Shown in pieces: positions 1 to 8,642 of a stretch of DNA of 64,000 nucleotides. How positions within the stretch are numbered: the stretch's first letter is position 1; each line of letters starts with the position of its first letter. The notes beneath the pieces are model-generated. The model was given only the letters and a program-made list of their open reading frames with translations. It did no database searches and was not told the origin of the DNA. This DNA is from Ruegeria atlantica (lineage in GTDB: Bacteria; Pseudomonadota; Alphaproteobacteria; Rhodobacterales; Rhodobacteraceae): the NCBI GenBank assembly GCA_013032095.1, contig WQBJ01000015.1:45010-109009 (forward strand), in the 5' to 3' direction. A program made the translations under genes and the position numbers.

Positions 1-2
1 CG

Positions 3-1220
3 GCGTCCAAGAAAAAGGGACTTTGGATGGGTGGCAATCTGCCCCTCGGCTATGACCGACACCCCGATCCAAAAGCAAGAACGCTGGTCGTGAATGAAGA
101 GGAAACGAAAACGGTCCGGCATCTCTTCATTCTCTATGACGAGCTGGGTTGCCTGCGTAAAGTAGAAGAGCGGGCAACGGTAGCAGGCCTGCGATCAAAA
201 AGGGTTGTTCGGGCAGACGGCAGCGTGAAGGGGGATTGTCCACTGTCACGCGGCCAGATTTATTACCTGCTGCGCAACCCGGTTTATCTCGGAAAAATCC
301 GCCACAAGGATAAGATCTGGGACGGACAACATCCGGCGATCATCGACCAGGACATCTGGGACCGGGTGCAGGAAAAAATGCGACAGGCGTCGCAGCGATC
401 CCGTGCAGACCCTACACCCGACACGCGCCAACGTTCCAATGACCCCGGCGCCTGGCTTACCGGTCTGCTGCAGGACGAAACTGGTGATCGGTTGACGCCG
501 ACCCACACCACGCGGAAAGGCCGACGGCTACGCTACTATATCTCCAATCGGCTGATCTCGGCCGGCAAGGATATCTCGGGTTGGCGACTGCCCGGCCCGG
601 CGCTGGAAAACGCGGTCATTGATGTCATCGTCAGACATCTGCAAGACGCCGCAATCACGCATCGAGTTCTGGCGCAGCCGGAGGCCGGATCAGCCGAGCT
701 GGTCCAGGCCTCAATTGCGGATCTGGTAAGCCGGCTTCGAGCCCAAGGCTGTCAGGTAGGCGATGGCATTCTGGCCAGCGGCAGAATTGCACGAGGACAA
801 ATTGACCTCGACTTGAACCGCAAAACCCTGGCAAGCACGCTTGGCATCTCTGCCGATCATCTGCACCCGGATCTCACGCACATCACCGCACCCTTCGATC
901 TGCGCCGCCGCGGCGTGGAGGTCAAGGTCATCGCCGGGGACATGGCACCGCAACCCGATCCCCACCTCAGGTGCATGCTGATCCGCGCTCATGGCTGGGC
1001 CCGTGATCTGAAAGCCGGAGTTCAACTGATGGAAATTGCGCGGCGCGAAAGCGTCCCAGGCGCCTTTATCCGTACCCGCGCTCAGCTCGCCTTTCTCTCA
1101 CCGAAGATTCAGACCGCGATTCTCGACGGCACTCAGCCGCCCGAACTTACACTCAAGCGCCTGGTCAGCGTGACCCACTCACTTGACTGGGCTGAACAAG
1201 AACGCATGTTCGGCTTCTGA
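3..1220 (+). CDS. large serine recombinase, C-terminal part (5' end outside window)
   Basis: The reading frame is open to the left edge. The codons before the first ATG (27) read ASKKKGLW and lead into MGGNLPLGY, the usual joint between the resolvase domain and the Recombinase domain, so ATG 27 is internal and the catalytic serine domain lies outside the window. From that ATG, residues ~5-110 form the Recombinase domain (pattern SRGQIYYLLRNPVYLGKI). Residues ~140-180 (RKGRRLRYYIS) match the beta-ribbon segment of alphaproteobacterial resolvases but carry no zinc cysteines. The remaining ~200 residues are the family's variable C-terminus. Such proteins carry out site-specific DNA integration, excision or inversion. 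It lies next to a phased repeat array and a tRNA-Ser gene, which suggests the edge of a mobile or formerly mobile segment. Family assignment is confident; its present activity is unknown. Confidence 0.85.
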   Translation, partial: ASKKKGLWMGGNLPLGYDRHPDPKARTLVVNEEETKTVRHLFILYDELGCLRKVEERATVAGLRSKRVVRADGSVKGDCPLSRGQIYYLLRNPVYLGKIRHKDKIWDGQHPAIIDQDIWDRVQEKMRQASQRSRADPTPDTRQRSNDPGAWLTGLLQDETGDRLTPTHTTRKGRRLRYYISNRLISAGKDISGWRLPGPALENAVIDVIVRHLQDAAITHRVLAQPEAGSAELVQASIADLVSRLRAQGCQVGDGILASGRIARGQIDLDLNRKTLASTLGISADHLHPDLTHITAPFDLRRRGVEVKVIAGDMAPQPDPHLRCMLIRAHGWARDLKAGVQLMEIARRESVPGAFIRTRAQLAFLSPKIQTAILDGTQPPELTLKRLVSVTHSLDWAEQERMFGF

Positions 1221-1236
1221 CACCCACAGATTCCGT

Positions 1237-1320
1237 CTCCCTGATACAGGATTCTTCTTCCCTGACCCGTAGGCACAATTCCCTGTTCCCACTAGAAAAT
1301 TCCCTGTTCCACTTTTTGGG
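1237..1320. repeat. array of four phased ~21-bp units beginning (T/C)TCCCTG
   Basis: CTCCCTG starts at 1237 and TTCCCTG at 1258, 1279 and 1300, giving an exact 21-bp period. The remaining 14 bp of each unit diverge, although units 3 and 4 share TTCCCTGTTCC. A fifth copy (AATTCCCTGT) lies at 1396-1405 and an inverted CAGGGAA at 1420-1426. Together with 1321-1597 this is the only gene-free stretch over 300 bases in the window; I see no credible protein gene in it. The 21-bp period equals about two helical turns, so all copies face the same side of the DNA. A role as recombinase or regulator binding sites is inference. Confidence 0.7.
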
Positions 1321-1597
1321 GAATTTGCAACATAAGCTATTGGAAAAATAGAGTTTTGACATCTGAAATGTCGGATTCCAGACCTGTTTTGCGAAAATTC
1401 CCTGTAAATTGCAGGTTATCAGGGAAATCCCGCCCAAAGCGACCCCGCCAAAATGCGCCACTGAGACCAGGGCCGGAATTGCGCCCTGTGTGTACGGTCT
1501 ACTCTGTCTCTGATTGAAAGCGCATGCGCCAACTCGCGGGAATTGCGGCACAATTCCGGATCAGAAAACACAGCTGAAGTGAGACAGGTATGAGTGG

Positions 1598-1684
1598 CGG
1601 GGAGACAGGGATTCGAACCCTGGGAACGCTCTCACGTTCAACGGTTTTCAAGACCGCCGCATTCGACCACTCTGCCACCTCCCC
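1598..1684 (-). tRNA. tRNA-Ser (anticodon UGA)
   Basis: Read on the minus strand, the sequence folds as a class II tRNA. The acceptor stem GGGGAGG pairs with TCTCCCC (one G-U pair) and is followed by discriminator G73, as expected for serine. The anticodon loop is CTTGAAA, giving UGA. There is a long variable arm, and the T arm is CAGGGTTCGAATCCCTG. CCA is not encoded. The length of 87 nt is normal. It decodes UCA and related serine codons. Confidence 0.95.
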
Positions 1685-1695
1685 GCGTGGAGCAG

Positions 1696-1724
1696 GGTCT
1701 AAGGCCATCTTGAAACGGTGGCAA
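1696..1724 (-). promoter_or_regulatory. candidate sigma-70 promoter for tRNA-Ser
   Basis: On the minus strand TTGCCA (1724-1719) is separated by 17 bp from TAGACC (1701-1696). Transcription would start just upstream of the mature tRNA 5' end at 1684. The -35 element is good, the -10 element is weak, and spacing and position are right. Confidence 0.35.
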
Positions 1725-1885
1725 GAGCAAATAGGGAAATCTCGCCTAAGCGGCCCTAGCGGTCTTTCCATGAGCCCCTACGCGCGTTATGATTCCAGCG
1801 AGGACCGTAACAGACCGGCAAAATAGAACCGGCAATTAGCGGCGGGGTCTTGGAAACGAGTCCCCTTCAGGCAAGGGATGACAAA

Positions 1886-3064
1886 ATGAAACGAGCGACT
1901 GAGACACGCGCAAAACCGCGATCGTTTGCGGTACTGGCCGTAGCGTTGGCAGTTCTGGCCGGTTGTGAAGAGACGTTGTCACCGGATGGGGCTTCGCCTG
2001 ATGCTTCGACAGAGGACTCACTAGACAACAACCCAGTTGAATTGTTCCCATCTGCTTCGGCAGGATCTGGAAAAACCGTCGAGGCACCGGATGCCTTCAA
2101 GGTGACAGAGGCCGGCCTGTGGGATGGGCGCCCTTCTCTGGGGGGTATATGGGTGGCACATCCGGACGTGACTCAGCCTGAACGTGTGGTCATCAAGAAC
2201 ACGACGAACAACAAGTCCATCACTGGCGCTCTGTTCCGGCGGGAGAGAAGCCTTCCCGGTCCGGCGTTGCAACTGTCATCCGCAGCCGCGGAAAAACTTG
2301 GTATCCTTGCCGGCGCTCCGACAAAGGTCGAAGTTGTCGCCCTTCGGCGCAAACCAGTTGAGAAGAAAGAGCCTAAGCCTGAAGAGGCACCCGCGCCCCA
2401 GACTGCTGAAAATGAACCTGTAGATGAGGACACCAAACAGCAGGACAACGGCGTGGAAACGGCAGCTGCCGAACAGGAAAAGCCCGCCAAGCGCAAGTGG
2501 TGGCAAAAGAAAGAAACGGTTGCAGCGGCCAGCGTAGCGGGAGCCGCGGCATCTGCGGCTAGCGATACCACAGCCGAGGCTGCCACCGAAGCGGCAGAAG
2601 AGGTCGTTGAAACCGCAGCCGAGATAACCCCGACTGCGACCCTGTCGGACCCTGAGGTCACTCCGCCTGAAGAGAAGCCCGCGAAACGCAAGTGGTGGCA
2701 GAAGAAAAACCCCGACGAGATCACGGAAACGCCCCTGGATCCTATTGAAGGAGCCGCTGCCGCCATAGAAGCCTCTAACCCTACCCCGGTCAGTGCCAAC
2801 ACTGCCGCCACAGAAACGGCACCTCGCGGTCTAACCAAACCGTTCGTTCAGGTCGGAACCTTCAATGTAGAGGCCAACGCCAAAAGTGCGGCTAAAAAAA
2901 TCGAACGAAACGGAATACCCGCGCGTGTCCGCGAGCTAAAGACCGGCGACAAAACGGTTTGGCGTGTGCTGGTTGGTCCCGCTGCTAATCGCGCAGAACG
3001 AAACGCACTGCAGAGCGACGTCAGAGACCTTGGCTTTAACGACGCGTTCACTGTCAAAAACTGA
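1886..3064 (+). CDS. SPOR-domain lipoprotein
   Basis: 392 residues from ATG 1886, preceded by AAGGGATGAC. An earlier in-frame ATG at 1850 would put extra residues before the signal peptide. A lipoprotein signal ends in LAGC with the lipid-bearing cysteine at residue 27. A long low-complexity Ala/Glu/Pro/Thr-rich linker (~150-310) contains two copies of EKPAKRKWWQKK (residues ~198 and ~263). The C-terminal SPOR domain (~318-392, beginning KPFVQVGTFN) is of the type that binds denuded septal peptidoglycan. It lies 17 bp before a D,D-carboxypeptidase gene, so a cell-wall or division role is likely. The lipid anchor and SPOR domain are seen in the sequence. What the basic Trp-rich repeats do is unknown. 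Confidence 0.85.
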   Translation: MKRATETRAKPRSFAVLAVALAVLAGCEETLSPDGASPDASTEDSLDNNPVELFPSASAGSGKTVEAPDAFKVTEAGLWDGRPSLGGIWVAHPDVTQPERVVIKNTTNNKSITGALFRRERSLPGPALQLSSAAAEKLGILAGAPTKVEVVALRRKPVEKKEPKPEEAPAPQTAENEPVDEDTKQQDNGVETAAAEQEKPAKRKWWQKKETVAAASVAGAAASAASDTTAEAATEAAEEVVETAAEITPTATLSDPEVTPPEEKPAKRKWWQKKNPDEITETPLDPIEGAAAAIEASNPTPVSANTAATETAPRGLTKPFVQVGTFNVEANAKSAAKKIERNGIPARVRELKTGDKTVWRVLVGPAANRAERNALQSDVRDLGFNDAFTVKN

Positions 3065-3081
3065 AACAAAGGAGGCCCCTG

Positions 3082-4248
3082 GTGCTGTCCTCACTGCGAT
3101 CATCTGTTTTGACCCTCGGGCTGGCTATGTTTGCCTTGCCCGCCTATGCCTTTGATACAACGGCTCGCGCCGCATATGTTATGGATCAGACGACTGGTAC
3201 GGTCCTGCTGTCCAAAGAGGCCGACCAACCGCTGCCCCCCGCGTCGATGTCCAAGCTGATGACGCTATACGTGGCGTTCGAGGCGCTGCGCGATGGCCGT
3301 CTGACACTGAATGAAACCCTGCCTGTCTCCGAACACGCGATGAGTTATGGCGGGTCGACCATGTTCCTGAACACGCAGGACCGGGTGACGGTCGAAGACC
3401 TGTTGCGCGGCATAATCGTGTTGTCTGGGAATGACGCCTGCGTGGTGATCGCCGAGGCGCTCAGCCCCGATGGGACAGAGGCCGGATTTGCCCGCTACAT
3501 GACCCAGCGCGCCAAGCAGATGGGTATGGACAACTCGAATTTCGCCAATTCCAACGGCTGGCCTGCGGCAGGGCATATGATGTCCGTCCATGATCTCGCC
3601 GTGCTGGCCAATCGGCTGATCACGGACTTCCCGGAATACTACCCCCTGTTCGCCGAGGAAGAGTTTGAATTCGACGGTCGCGCGCCATCGAACAAACGCA
3701 ACCGCAACCCACTGCTGAAACTTGGGATCGGCGCCGACGGCCTGAAAACCGGCCACACGCAAGAGGCCGGATATGGCCTTGTCGGCTCGGCCAAGCAGGG
3801 CGATCGCCGGGTGATATTCGTGCTCACCGGCCTCGACAGCACCGGCAAACGGGCAGAGGAGGCTGAGGCCGTGGTTAACTGGTCGTTTCGAAATTTTGTC
3901 GAGAGGACAATTGCCAACGCGGACACGCCAATAGCCGACGCGCAGATCTGGATGGGCGCGCAAAAGACCGTGGGTCTGGTGCCTGAAGAGGACTTATCGC
4001 TATTGTTCCCGGTATTGGGCGACAAGAATATCGAGGCCGAGGTGGTCTATGACGGTCCCATCAATGCCCCTGTTGAAAAAGGTCAGCAACTGGCCGAACT
4101 GGTGATCAAGCCCGAGGGCCTTCCGGAAATCAGGCGCCCGCTGGTGGCGGCTGAAAGCGTTGCAACCGGAGGTTTCGTCGTGCGCATGATGACCGTAGGC
4201 GGCATCGTCCTGACCGACGTGATCGGCAACCCTCTGGACGCGTTGTGA
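3082..4248 (+). CDS. D-alanyl-D-alanine carboxypeptidase (PBP5/6 family)
   Basis: 388 residues from a GTG start placed after a strong AAAGGAGG site. A Sec signal peptide ends near residue 23 (AYA). All three peptidase S11 motifs are present: S55-M-S-K58, S115-G-N117 and K222-T-G224. The C-terminal ~100 residues form the PBP5_C domain typical of DacA/DacC. It removes the terminal D-Ala from pentapeptide stems in the periplasm and so limits cross-linking. It is probably co-transcribed with the SPOR lipoprotein upstream, and its stop overlaps the tmk start (GTGA), indicating coupling. The DacA and DacC types cannot be told apart by eye. Confidence 0.93.
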   Translation: MLSSLRSSVLTLGLAMFALPAYAFDTTARAAYVMDQTTGTVLLSKEADQPLPPASMSKLMTLYVAFEALRDGRLTLNETLPVSEHAMSYGGSTMFLNTQDRVTVEDLLRGIIVLSGNDACVVIAEALSPDGTEAGFARYMTQRAKQMGMDNSNFANSNGWPAAGHMMSVHDLAVLANRLITDFPEYYPLFAEEEFEFDGRAPSNKRNRNPLLKLGIGADGLKTGHTQEAGYGLVGSAKQGDRRVIFVLTGLDSTGKRAEEAEAVVNWSFRNFVERTIANADTPIADAQIWMGAQKTVGLVPEEDLSLLFPVLGDKNIEAEVVYDGPINAPVEKGQQLAELVIKPEGLPEIRRPLVAAESVATGGFVVRMMTVGGIVLTDVIGNPLDAL

Positions 4249-4868
4249 CGGACTCTGGGTTGTTTCTAACCTTCGAAGGCATTGACGGATCGGGCAAATC
4301 CTCGCAGGCGCGCATGTTGGCCGAGCGTTTGCGCGATCTGGGTCATGACGTTGTTTTGACTCGCGAACCCGGTGGCTCTGCCGGGGCCGAAGAAATCCGA
4401 CGTCTGGTTCTTGAAGGCGACCCCGACCGTTGGTCCGCCGAAACGGAATTGCTTCTGTTTACTGCGGCCCGGCGGGATCATCTGGAACGCACCATCGAAC
4501 CAGCGCTGGCCGCGGGTAAGGTAGTGATTTGCGACCGGTTCGCCGATAGCACGCGCATGTATCAGGGCCTCTCACGGGGCAACCTTCGCGGACTGGTCGA
4601 TCAGTTGCATAAACTCATGATCGGGCGCGAACCCGACTTGACCCTTCTGATCGACATGGATCCACAAATTGGTCTAAACCGCGCCAAGGGACGACAAGGC
4701 ACCGAGGAGCGGTTCGAAGACTTCGGCATTGACCTGCAGCAAAAGATGCGTGCCGGGTTTCTGGCACTGTCCAAAGAGTTCCCGGACCGCTTCCGGGTCA
4801 TTGACGGCAACCGGGACATGGACAGAGTTGCACAGGATGTGACAGAAATCGTTCTGCAAACCTTGTAA
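4245..4868 (+). CDS. tmk: thymidylate kinase
   Basis: 207 residues, a normal length. The GTG start overlaps the preceding stop by four bases. The P-loop GIDGSGKSS is at 12-20, TREPGG at 39-44 and the D97-R98 (CDRF) pair of the nucleotide-binding site follow. Near residue 145 is the lid segment RAKGRQGTEERFE. It phosphorylates dTMP to dTDP in DNA precursor synthesis. It is followed after 10 bp by holB, the usual alphaproteobacterial order tmk-holB-tatD. Confidence 0.97.
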   Translation: MTDSGLFLTFEGIDGSGKSSQARMLAERLRDLGHDVVLTREPGGSAGAEEIRRLVLEGDPDRWSAETELLLFTAARRDHLERTIEPALAAGKVVICDRFADSTRMYQGLSRGNLRGLVDQLHKLMIGREPDLTLLIDMDPQIGLNRAKGRQGTEERFEDFGIDLQQKMRAGFLALSKEFPDRFRVIDGNRDMDRVAQDVTEIVLQTL

Positions 4869-4878
4869 CAGACGATAG

Positions 4879-6000
4879 ATGAGCGACGAAATCCCAACCC
4901 CGGATCAGGCCCCCGGAGCCCCGCACCCGCGTGAAACCCAACAATTGTTTGGGCAGTCTGCGGCCGAACAGGCATTTCTGAGTGCTTACACCTCTGACAG
5001 ACTGCATCATGGCTGGCTATTGACCGGCCCGCGCGGCGTGGGCAAAGCCACGCTTGCGTGGCGGATCGCACGATTTCTGCTGGCAACGCCTCCGGTTGAG
5101 GAGGATGGGTTGTTCGGTGCACCTCCACTGCCTGAGACACTCGAGATTGATCCTGAGCACCCCGTAGCTCACCGTATTCAGGCAGGCGCGGAACCGGGCC
5201 TTGCCGCCATCACCCGATCCATGAACGACCAAGGACGGCTGCGGAATGAAATCGTGGTTGATGACATCCGCAAACTGGGCAAGTTCTTTGGGTTGTCCTC
5301 GGCCGACGGCGGGCGGCGGGTTGTGATCGTGGACTCAGCGGATGAAATGAATGTCAGCGCGGCCAACGCCTTGCTGAAAATGCTCGAGGAACCTCCTGCG
5401 CGCACGACACTGCTGTTGGTCTCGCACCAGCCTTCACGCCTTTTGCCAACGATCCGGTCGCGCTGCCGAACCCTGCGCCTGTCGCCATTGGGCGCCGAGG
5501 ATATGCAGGCCGCCCTGACACAAACCGGCGCGGAGCTACCCGGCAAGACCGACCACCTGGCCGCACTAGCCGCCGGGTCTGTGGGTGATGCGGTGCGGTT
5601 GATCAATCTGGGTGGGTTGGAGATTTACGCCGAACTGATCGCTATTCTGGGCACCCTGCCCCGGATGGATCGCCAACGCGCGCTGGCCTTGGCGGAAGCT
5701 GCCGCCCAACGTGGAGCGGCGGACCGCTTCGACCTGTTGCTCAACTTGATCGACGTTGCCCTGTCCCGCCTCGCTCTGACCGGCGCTACTGGTGCGTCAC
5801 CCAGCCCCGAGGCCGCCCCAAATGAGGCGGAAACGCTGGCGCGCCTATCCTCTTCGCCGCAGCAAGCCCGCCTATGGGCCGAGGTCGCGGCGACAATCAC
5901 AGCCCGTGCGCGTCACGGTCAGGCGGTGAACCTTGACCCTGCCGCTCTGGTCCTAGATACGGTGTTCAAGATACAGGAAACCGCCGGTCAAAACAGATGA
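4879..6000 (+). CDS. holB: DNA polymerase III subunit delta'
   Basis: 373 residues. The AAA+ clamp-loader fold shows in the P-loop region TGPRGVGKA (49-57), the strand RRVVIVDSADEMN and the segment ANALLKMLEEPP typical of delta' and tau. A sensor-like LPTIRSRCRTLRL follows. Delta' is the stator subunit of the clamp loader that places the beta clamp on DNA. The proline-rich N-terminal ~20 residues are a common alphaproteobacterial extension. The stop overlaps the next start (ATGA), so it is coupled to the TatD gene. Confidence 0.94.
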   Translation: MSDEIPTPDQAPGAPHPRETQQLFGQSAAEQAFLSAYTSDRLHHGWLLTGPRGVGKATLAWRIARFLLATPPVEEDGLFGAPPLPETLEIDPEHPVAHRIQAGAEPGLAAITRSMNDQGRLRNEIVVDDIRKLGKFFGLSSADGGRRVVIVDSADEMNVSAANALLKMLEEPPARTTLLLVSHQPSRLLPTIRSRCRTLRLSPLGAEDMQAALTQTGAELPGKTDHLAALAAGSVGDAVRLINLGGLEIYAELIAILGTLPRMDRQRALALAEAAAQRGAADRFDLLLNLIDVALSRLALTGATGASPSPEAAPNEAETLARLSSSPQQARLWAEVAATITARARHGQAVNLDPAALVLDTVFKIQETAGQNR

Positions 6001-6803
6001 GCGACACGCCCCAGATCACCGACAGCCATTGCCATCTTGACTTCCCCGATTTCGAGGGGCAATTGGACCAGATTGTTGCCAGCGCCGCCGACGCTGGCGT
6101 GACCCGCATGGTCACGATCTGCACCCGCCTGCGCAATGAACCCACTGTACGCGCCATCGCCGAGGCCCACGCACCCGTATTTTACGCCGCTGGAACGCAT
6201 CCCATGAGTGCGGCGGACGAACCGATGGCGACTGTTGACGAACTGGTCGCACTGTCTCAGCACCCGAAATTCGTGGGCATCGGTGAATCCGGTCTGGATT
6301 ACCACTACACGGCCGACAGCGCTGCGGTGCAAAAGCAATCGCTGCGTATCCATATTGAGGCCGCCCAGCGCACCGGCCTGCCGCTGATCATCCACGCTCG
6401 CGCGGCCGACGACGATATGGCCCGCATTTTGGCTGAAGAACATCGCAACGCACCTTATTCCTGCGTCATGCACTGCTTCTCCTCATCAGCGGAACTGGCC
6501 AAAGCCGCGCTGGACCTGGGTTTTTACCTGTCTATGTCCGGTATCGCCGCCTTTCCCAAAAGCCAGGAACTGCGCGACATCTTTGCGGCCGCGCCGGTCG
6601 AACGCATTCTGGTCGAAACTGACGCGCCTTACCTTGCCCCGCCGCCATACCGGGGCAAGCGTAATGAACCGGCATACACCGCCCACACAGCCCGTAAAGG
6701 CGCAGAAGTGTTCGGGATGGACTACGCCGGTTTCGCAGCCCAAACTCAGGCCAATTTCGATAGGCTATTCACCAAGGCCGCGACCTATAAGGCGGCTGCA
6801 TGA
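5997..6803 (+). CDS. TatD-family metal-dependent DNase/hydrolase
   Basis: 268 residues. The metal-binding motifs of the amidohydrolase fold are intact: H11-C-H13 at the N-terminus, E97 in GIGESGLDY, a histidine in IIHARAADDD, HCFSSSAE, and VETDAPYLAPPP near the C-terminus. TatD proteins are cytoplasmic 3'-5' exonucleases and D-aminoacyl-tRNA-deacylase-like hydrolases; the precise substrate is not visible here. It overlaps its neighbours on both sides by four bases, so it is translated within the tmk-holB run. Confidence 0.93.
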   Translation: MSDTPQITDSHCHLDFPDFEGQLDQIVASAADAGVTRMVTICTRLRNEPTVRAIAEAHAPVFYAAGTHPMSAADEPMATVDELVALSQHPKFVGIGESGLDYHYTADSAAVQKQSLRIHIEAAQRTGLPLIIHARAADDDMARILAEEHRNAPYSCVMHCFSSSAELAKAALDLGFYLSMSGIAAFPKSQELRDIFAAAPVERILVETDAPYLAPPPYRGKRNEPAYTAHTARKGAEVFGMDYAGFAAQTQANFDRLFTKAATYKAAA

Positions 6804-7597
6804 CCGAACTGCGTTGCACCATCCTTGGTTGCGGATCCTCTGGCGGCGTGCCCCGGCTTGGCGGCCATTGGGGAGACTGCGATCCGGAAAATCCCCGCAA
6901 CATCCGCCGCCGCTGCTCGATGCTGGTTGAACGTGATGGCCCCGAAGGTACAACATCCGTTCTGATCGACACTACGCCCGACATGCGTAGCCAATTGCTG
7001 AGCACCGGTACGGGTCGGCTGGATGGCGTAGTTTACACGCACTCGCATGCCGACCACGTCCACGGTATCGATGATCTTCGGATGATCGTATTCAACATGC
7101 GCGAACGCGTCCCGGTCTGGGCCGATGGCGATACGCAAAATGCGCTGCTTGGACGGTTCGGGTATGCTTTCATTCAGCCTGAAGGTTCGCCTTACCCCCC
7201 GATCCTGGACCTAAAATCCATCGACGGCCCGTTCGAGATTGACGGCCCCGGTGGCCCGATCCCGTTTCATCCTTTCAAGGTCAATCACGGCTCAATCGAC
7301 GCGTTGGGCTTCCGGATGGGCAAAATGGTCTATCTTCCGGATGTTGCTGAGATTTATGACGACGCCTGGCCGTTAATGGAGGGGCTGGACTGTCTGGTCA
7401 TCGACGCCCTGCGGCGTTCGCCGCACCCGACACACGCACATCTTGAAAAAACCCTGGGATGGATTGAACAACTGCAACCTAAACGCGCGGTGCTGACCAA
7501 CATGCATATCGACCTCGACTACGCGACAGTCGAGGCAGAAACCGCCGACCATATCACTCCTGCCTATGATGGCATGGTGATCCACCAGGCTATGTAG
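6800..7597 (+). CDS. metallo-beta-lactamase-fold hydrolase (PhnP-like)
   Basis: 265 residues. The N-terminus TILGCGSSGGVPRLGG and the motif THSHADHVHGID (H81, H83, D85, H86) are typical of the PhnP/phosphodiesterase branch of the superfamily. Later metal ligands appear in NHGSIDALGFRMG and VIDALRRSPHPTHAH. PhnP itself acts on cyclic ribose phosphates, but no phn genes are present, so the substrate is open. The start overlaps the TatD stop (ATGA). Confidence 0.88.
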   Translation: MTELRCTILGCGSSGGVPRLGGHWGDCDPENPRNIRRRCSMLVERDGPEGTTSVLIDTTPDMRSQLLSTGTGRLDGVVYTHSHADHVHGIDDLRMIVFNMRERVPVWADGDTQNALLGRFGYAFIQPEGSPYPPILDLKSIDGPFEIDGPGGPIPFHPFKVNHGSIDALGFRMGKMVYLPDVAEIYDDAWPLMEGLDCLVIDALRRSPHPTHAHLEKTLGWIEQLQPKRAVLTNMHIDLDYATVEAETADHITPAYDGMVIHQAM

Positions 7598-7639
7598 GTC
7601 GCTGGGAATGCGGGCTGCGCGATCATCCCAGGTTGCAAA

Positions 7640-8572
7640 ATGCTGCAAAACCTGATCGACGTTATCCTGCCCGTTTTCCTTGTGATTGGAGCCGGTTACG
7701 CTGCGACGTATCTTGGGTATTTCAAGGAAATCCATGTCGAAGGGTTGATGAAGTTTACCCAGGGCTTTGCCATCCCTTGCCTGCTGTTTCTGGCCATTGC
7801 CCATCTGGATCTGAGCTCCAGCTTTGACCCTCGACTACTGGTCAGCTTTTACACCGCCGCCGCGCTGTGCTTCGCCGCTGGCCTGATTGGTGCCCGCCTG
7901 ATTTTTAGGCGCGAGTGGGAGGACTGCATTGCCATCGGGTTCTGCTGCCTGTTTTCAAACTCTGTACTTTTGGGCTTGCCGATTACTGAACGTGCTTATG
8001 GTCCTGATAATCTAGCAGGAAACTATGCGATCATCGCCTTCCACGCCCCGTTTTGCTACTGCATCGGCATCACCGTGATGGAAGTTGTTCGAAACCGCGG
8101 CAATGGCGGCAGACATATGGCCCGATCGGTATTGTACGCGATGTTTCGTAACGCATTGATCCTCGGTATTGCTCTTGGGTTTATCGTCAATCTGTCTGGC
8201 ATCAGCGTGCCGTTGGTTGTGGACGAAGCGCTTGGGCTGGTAACCAGAGCAGCCCTGCCCGGTGCCTTATTTGCTCTGGGGGGAGTACTGGTCAAATACA
8301 AGCCCGAGGGTGATTTGCGCGCGATTGCTTTTGTCTGCGGTATCTCATTGTTGCTGCACCCCAGCCTCACATGGCTGTTTGGATCGTTGGCGGGGTTGCC
8401 GCAGGATCTTTTCCGCTCTGGCGTTCTGACATCTGCTATGGCACCTGGTTTTAACGCCTATATCTTTGCCAATATGTATGGCCGAGCCAAACGGGTCGCA
8501 GCTTCATCAGTTCTGATTGGAACGGCGGTCTCGATTCTATCGATCTGGTTTTGGCTAAGTCTTTTGGGCTGA
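7640..8572 (+). CDS. AEC-family transporter (auxin efflux carrier type)
   Basis: 310 residues of hydrophobic sequence with about ten membrane segments in two halves separated by a short charged loop (RNRGNGGRHMARS, ~153-165). The N-terminus LIDVILPVFLVIGAGYAATYLGYF is characteristic of bacterial AEC/malonate-type permeases. The substrate is not predictable from the sequence; relatives export or exchange small organic acids. It starts 43 bp after the preceding hydrolase and may be its own unit. Confidence 0.88.
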   Translation: MLQNLIDVILPVFLVIGAGYAATYLGYFKEIHVEGLMKFTQGFAIPCLLFLAIAHLDLSSSFDPRLLVSFYTAAALCFAAGLIGARLIFRREWEDCIAIGFCCLFSNSVLLGLPITERAYGPDNLAGNYAIIAFHAPFCYCIGITVMEVVRNRGNGGRHMARSVLYAMFRNALILGIALGFIVNLSGISVPLVVDEALGLVTRAALPGALFALGGVLVKYKPEGDLRAIAFVCGISLLLHPSLTWLFGSLAGLPQDLFRSGVLTSAMAPGFNAYIFANMYGRAKRVAASSVLIGTAVSILSIWFWLSLLG

Positions 8573-8642
8573 CGTTAGTTCTGTGCGGATTGACTTTAAC
8601 GCAGCGGGAAACACCTATCGGAGAACCAGACAGGACATACGC

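Noticed and set aside
1165..1551. Minus-strand frame of 128 codons with NRE-like heptads
   Set aside because: The heptad pattern is the translation of the 21-bp DNA repeat; no start signal or homologous protein family.
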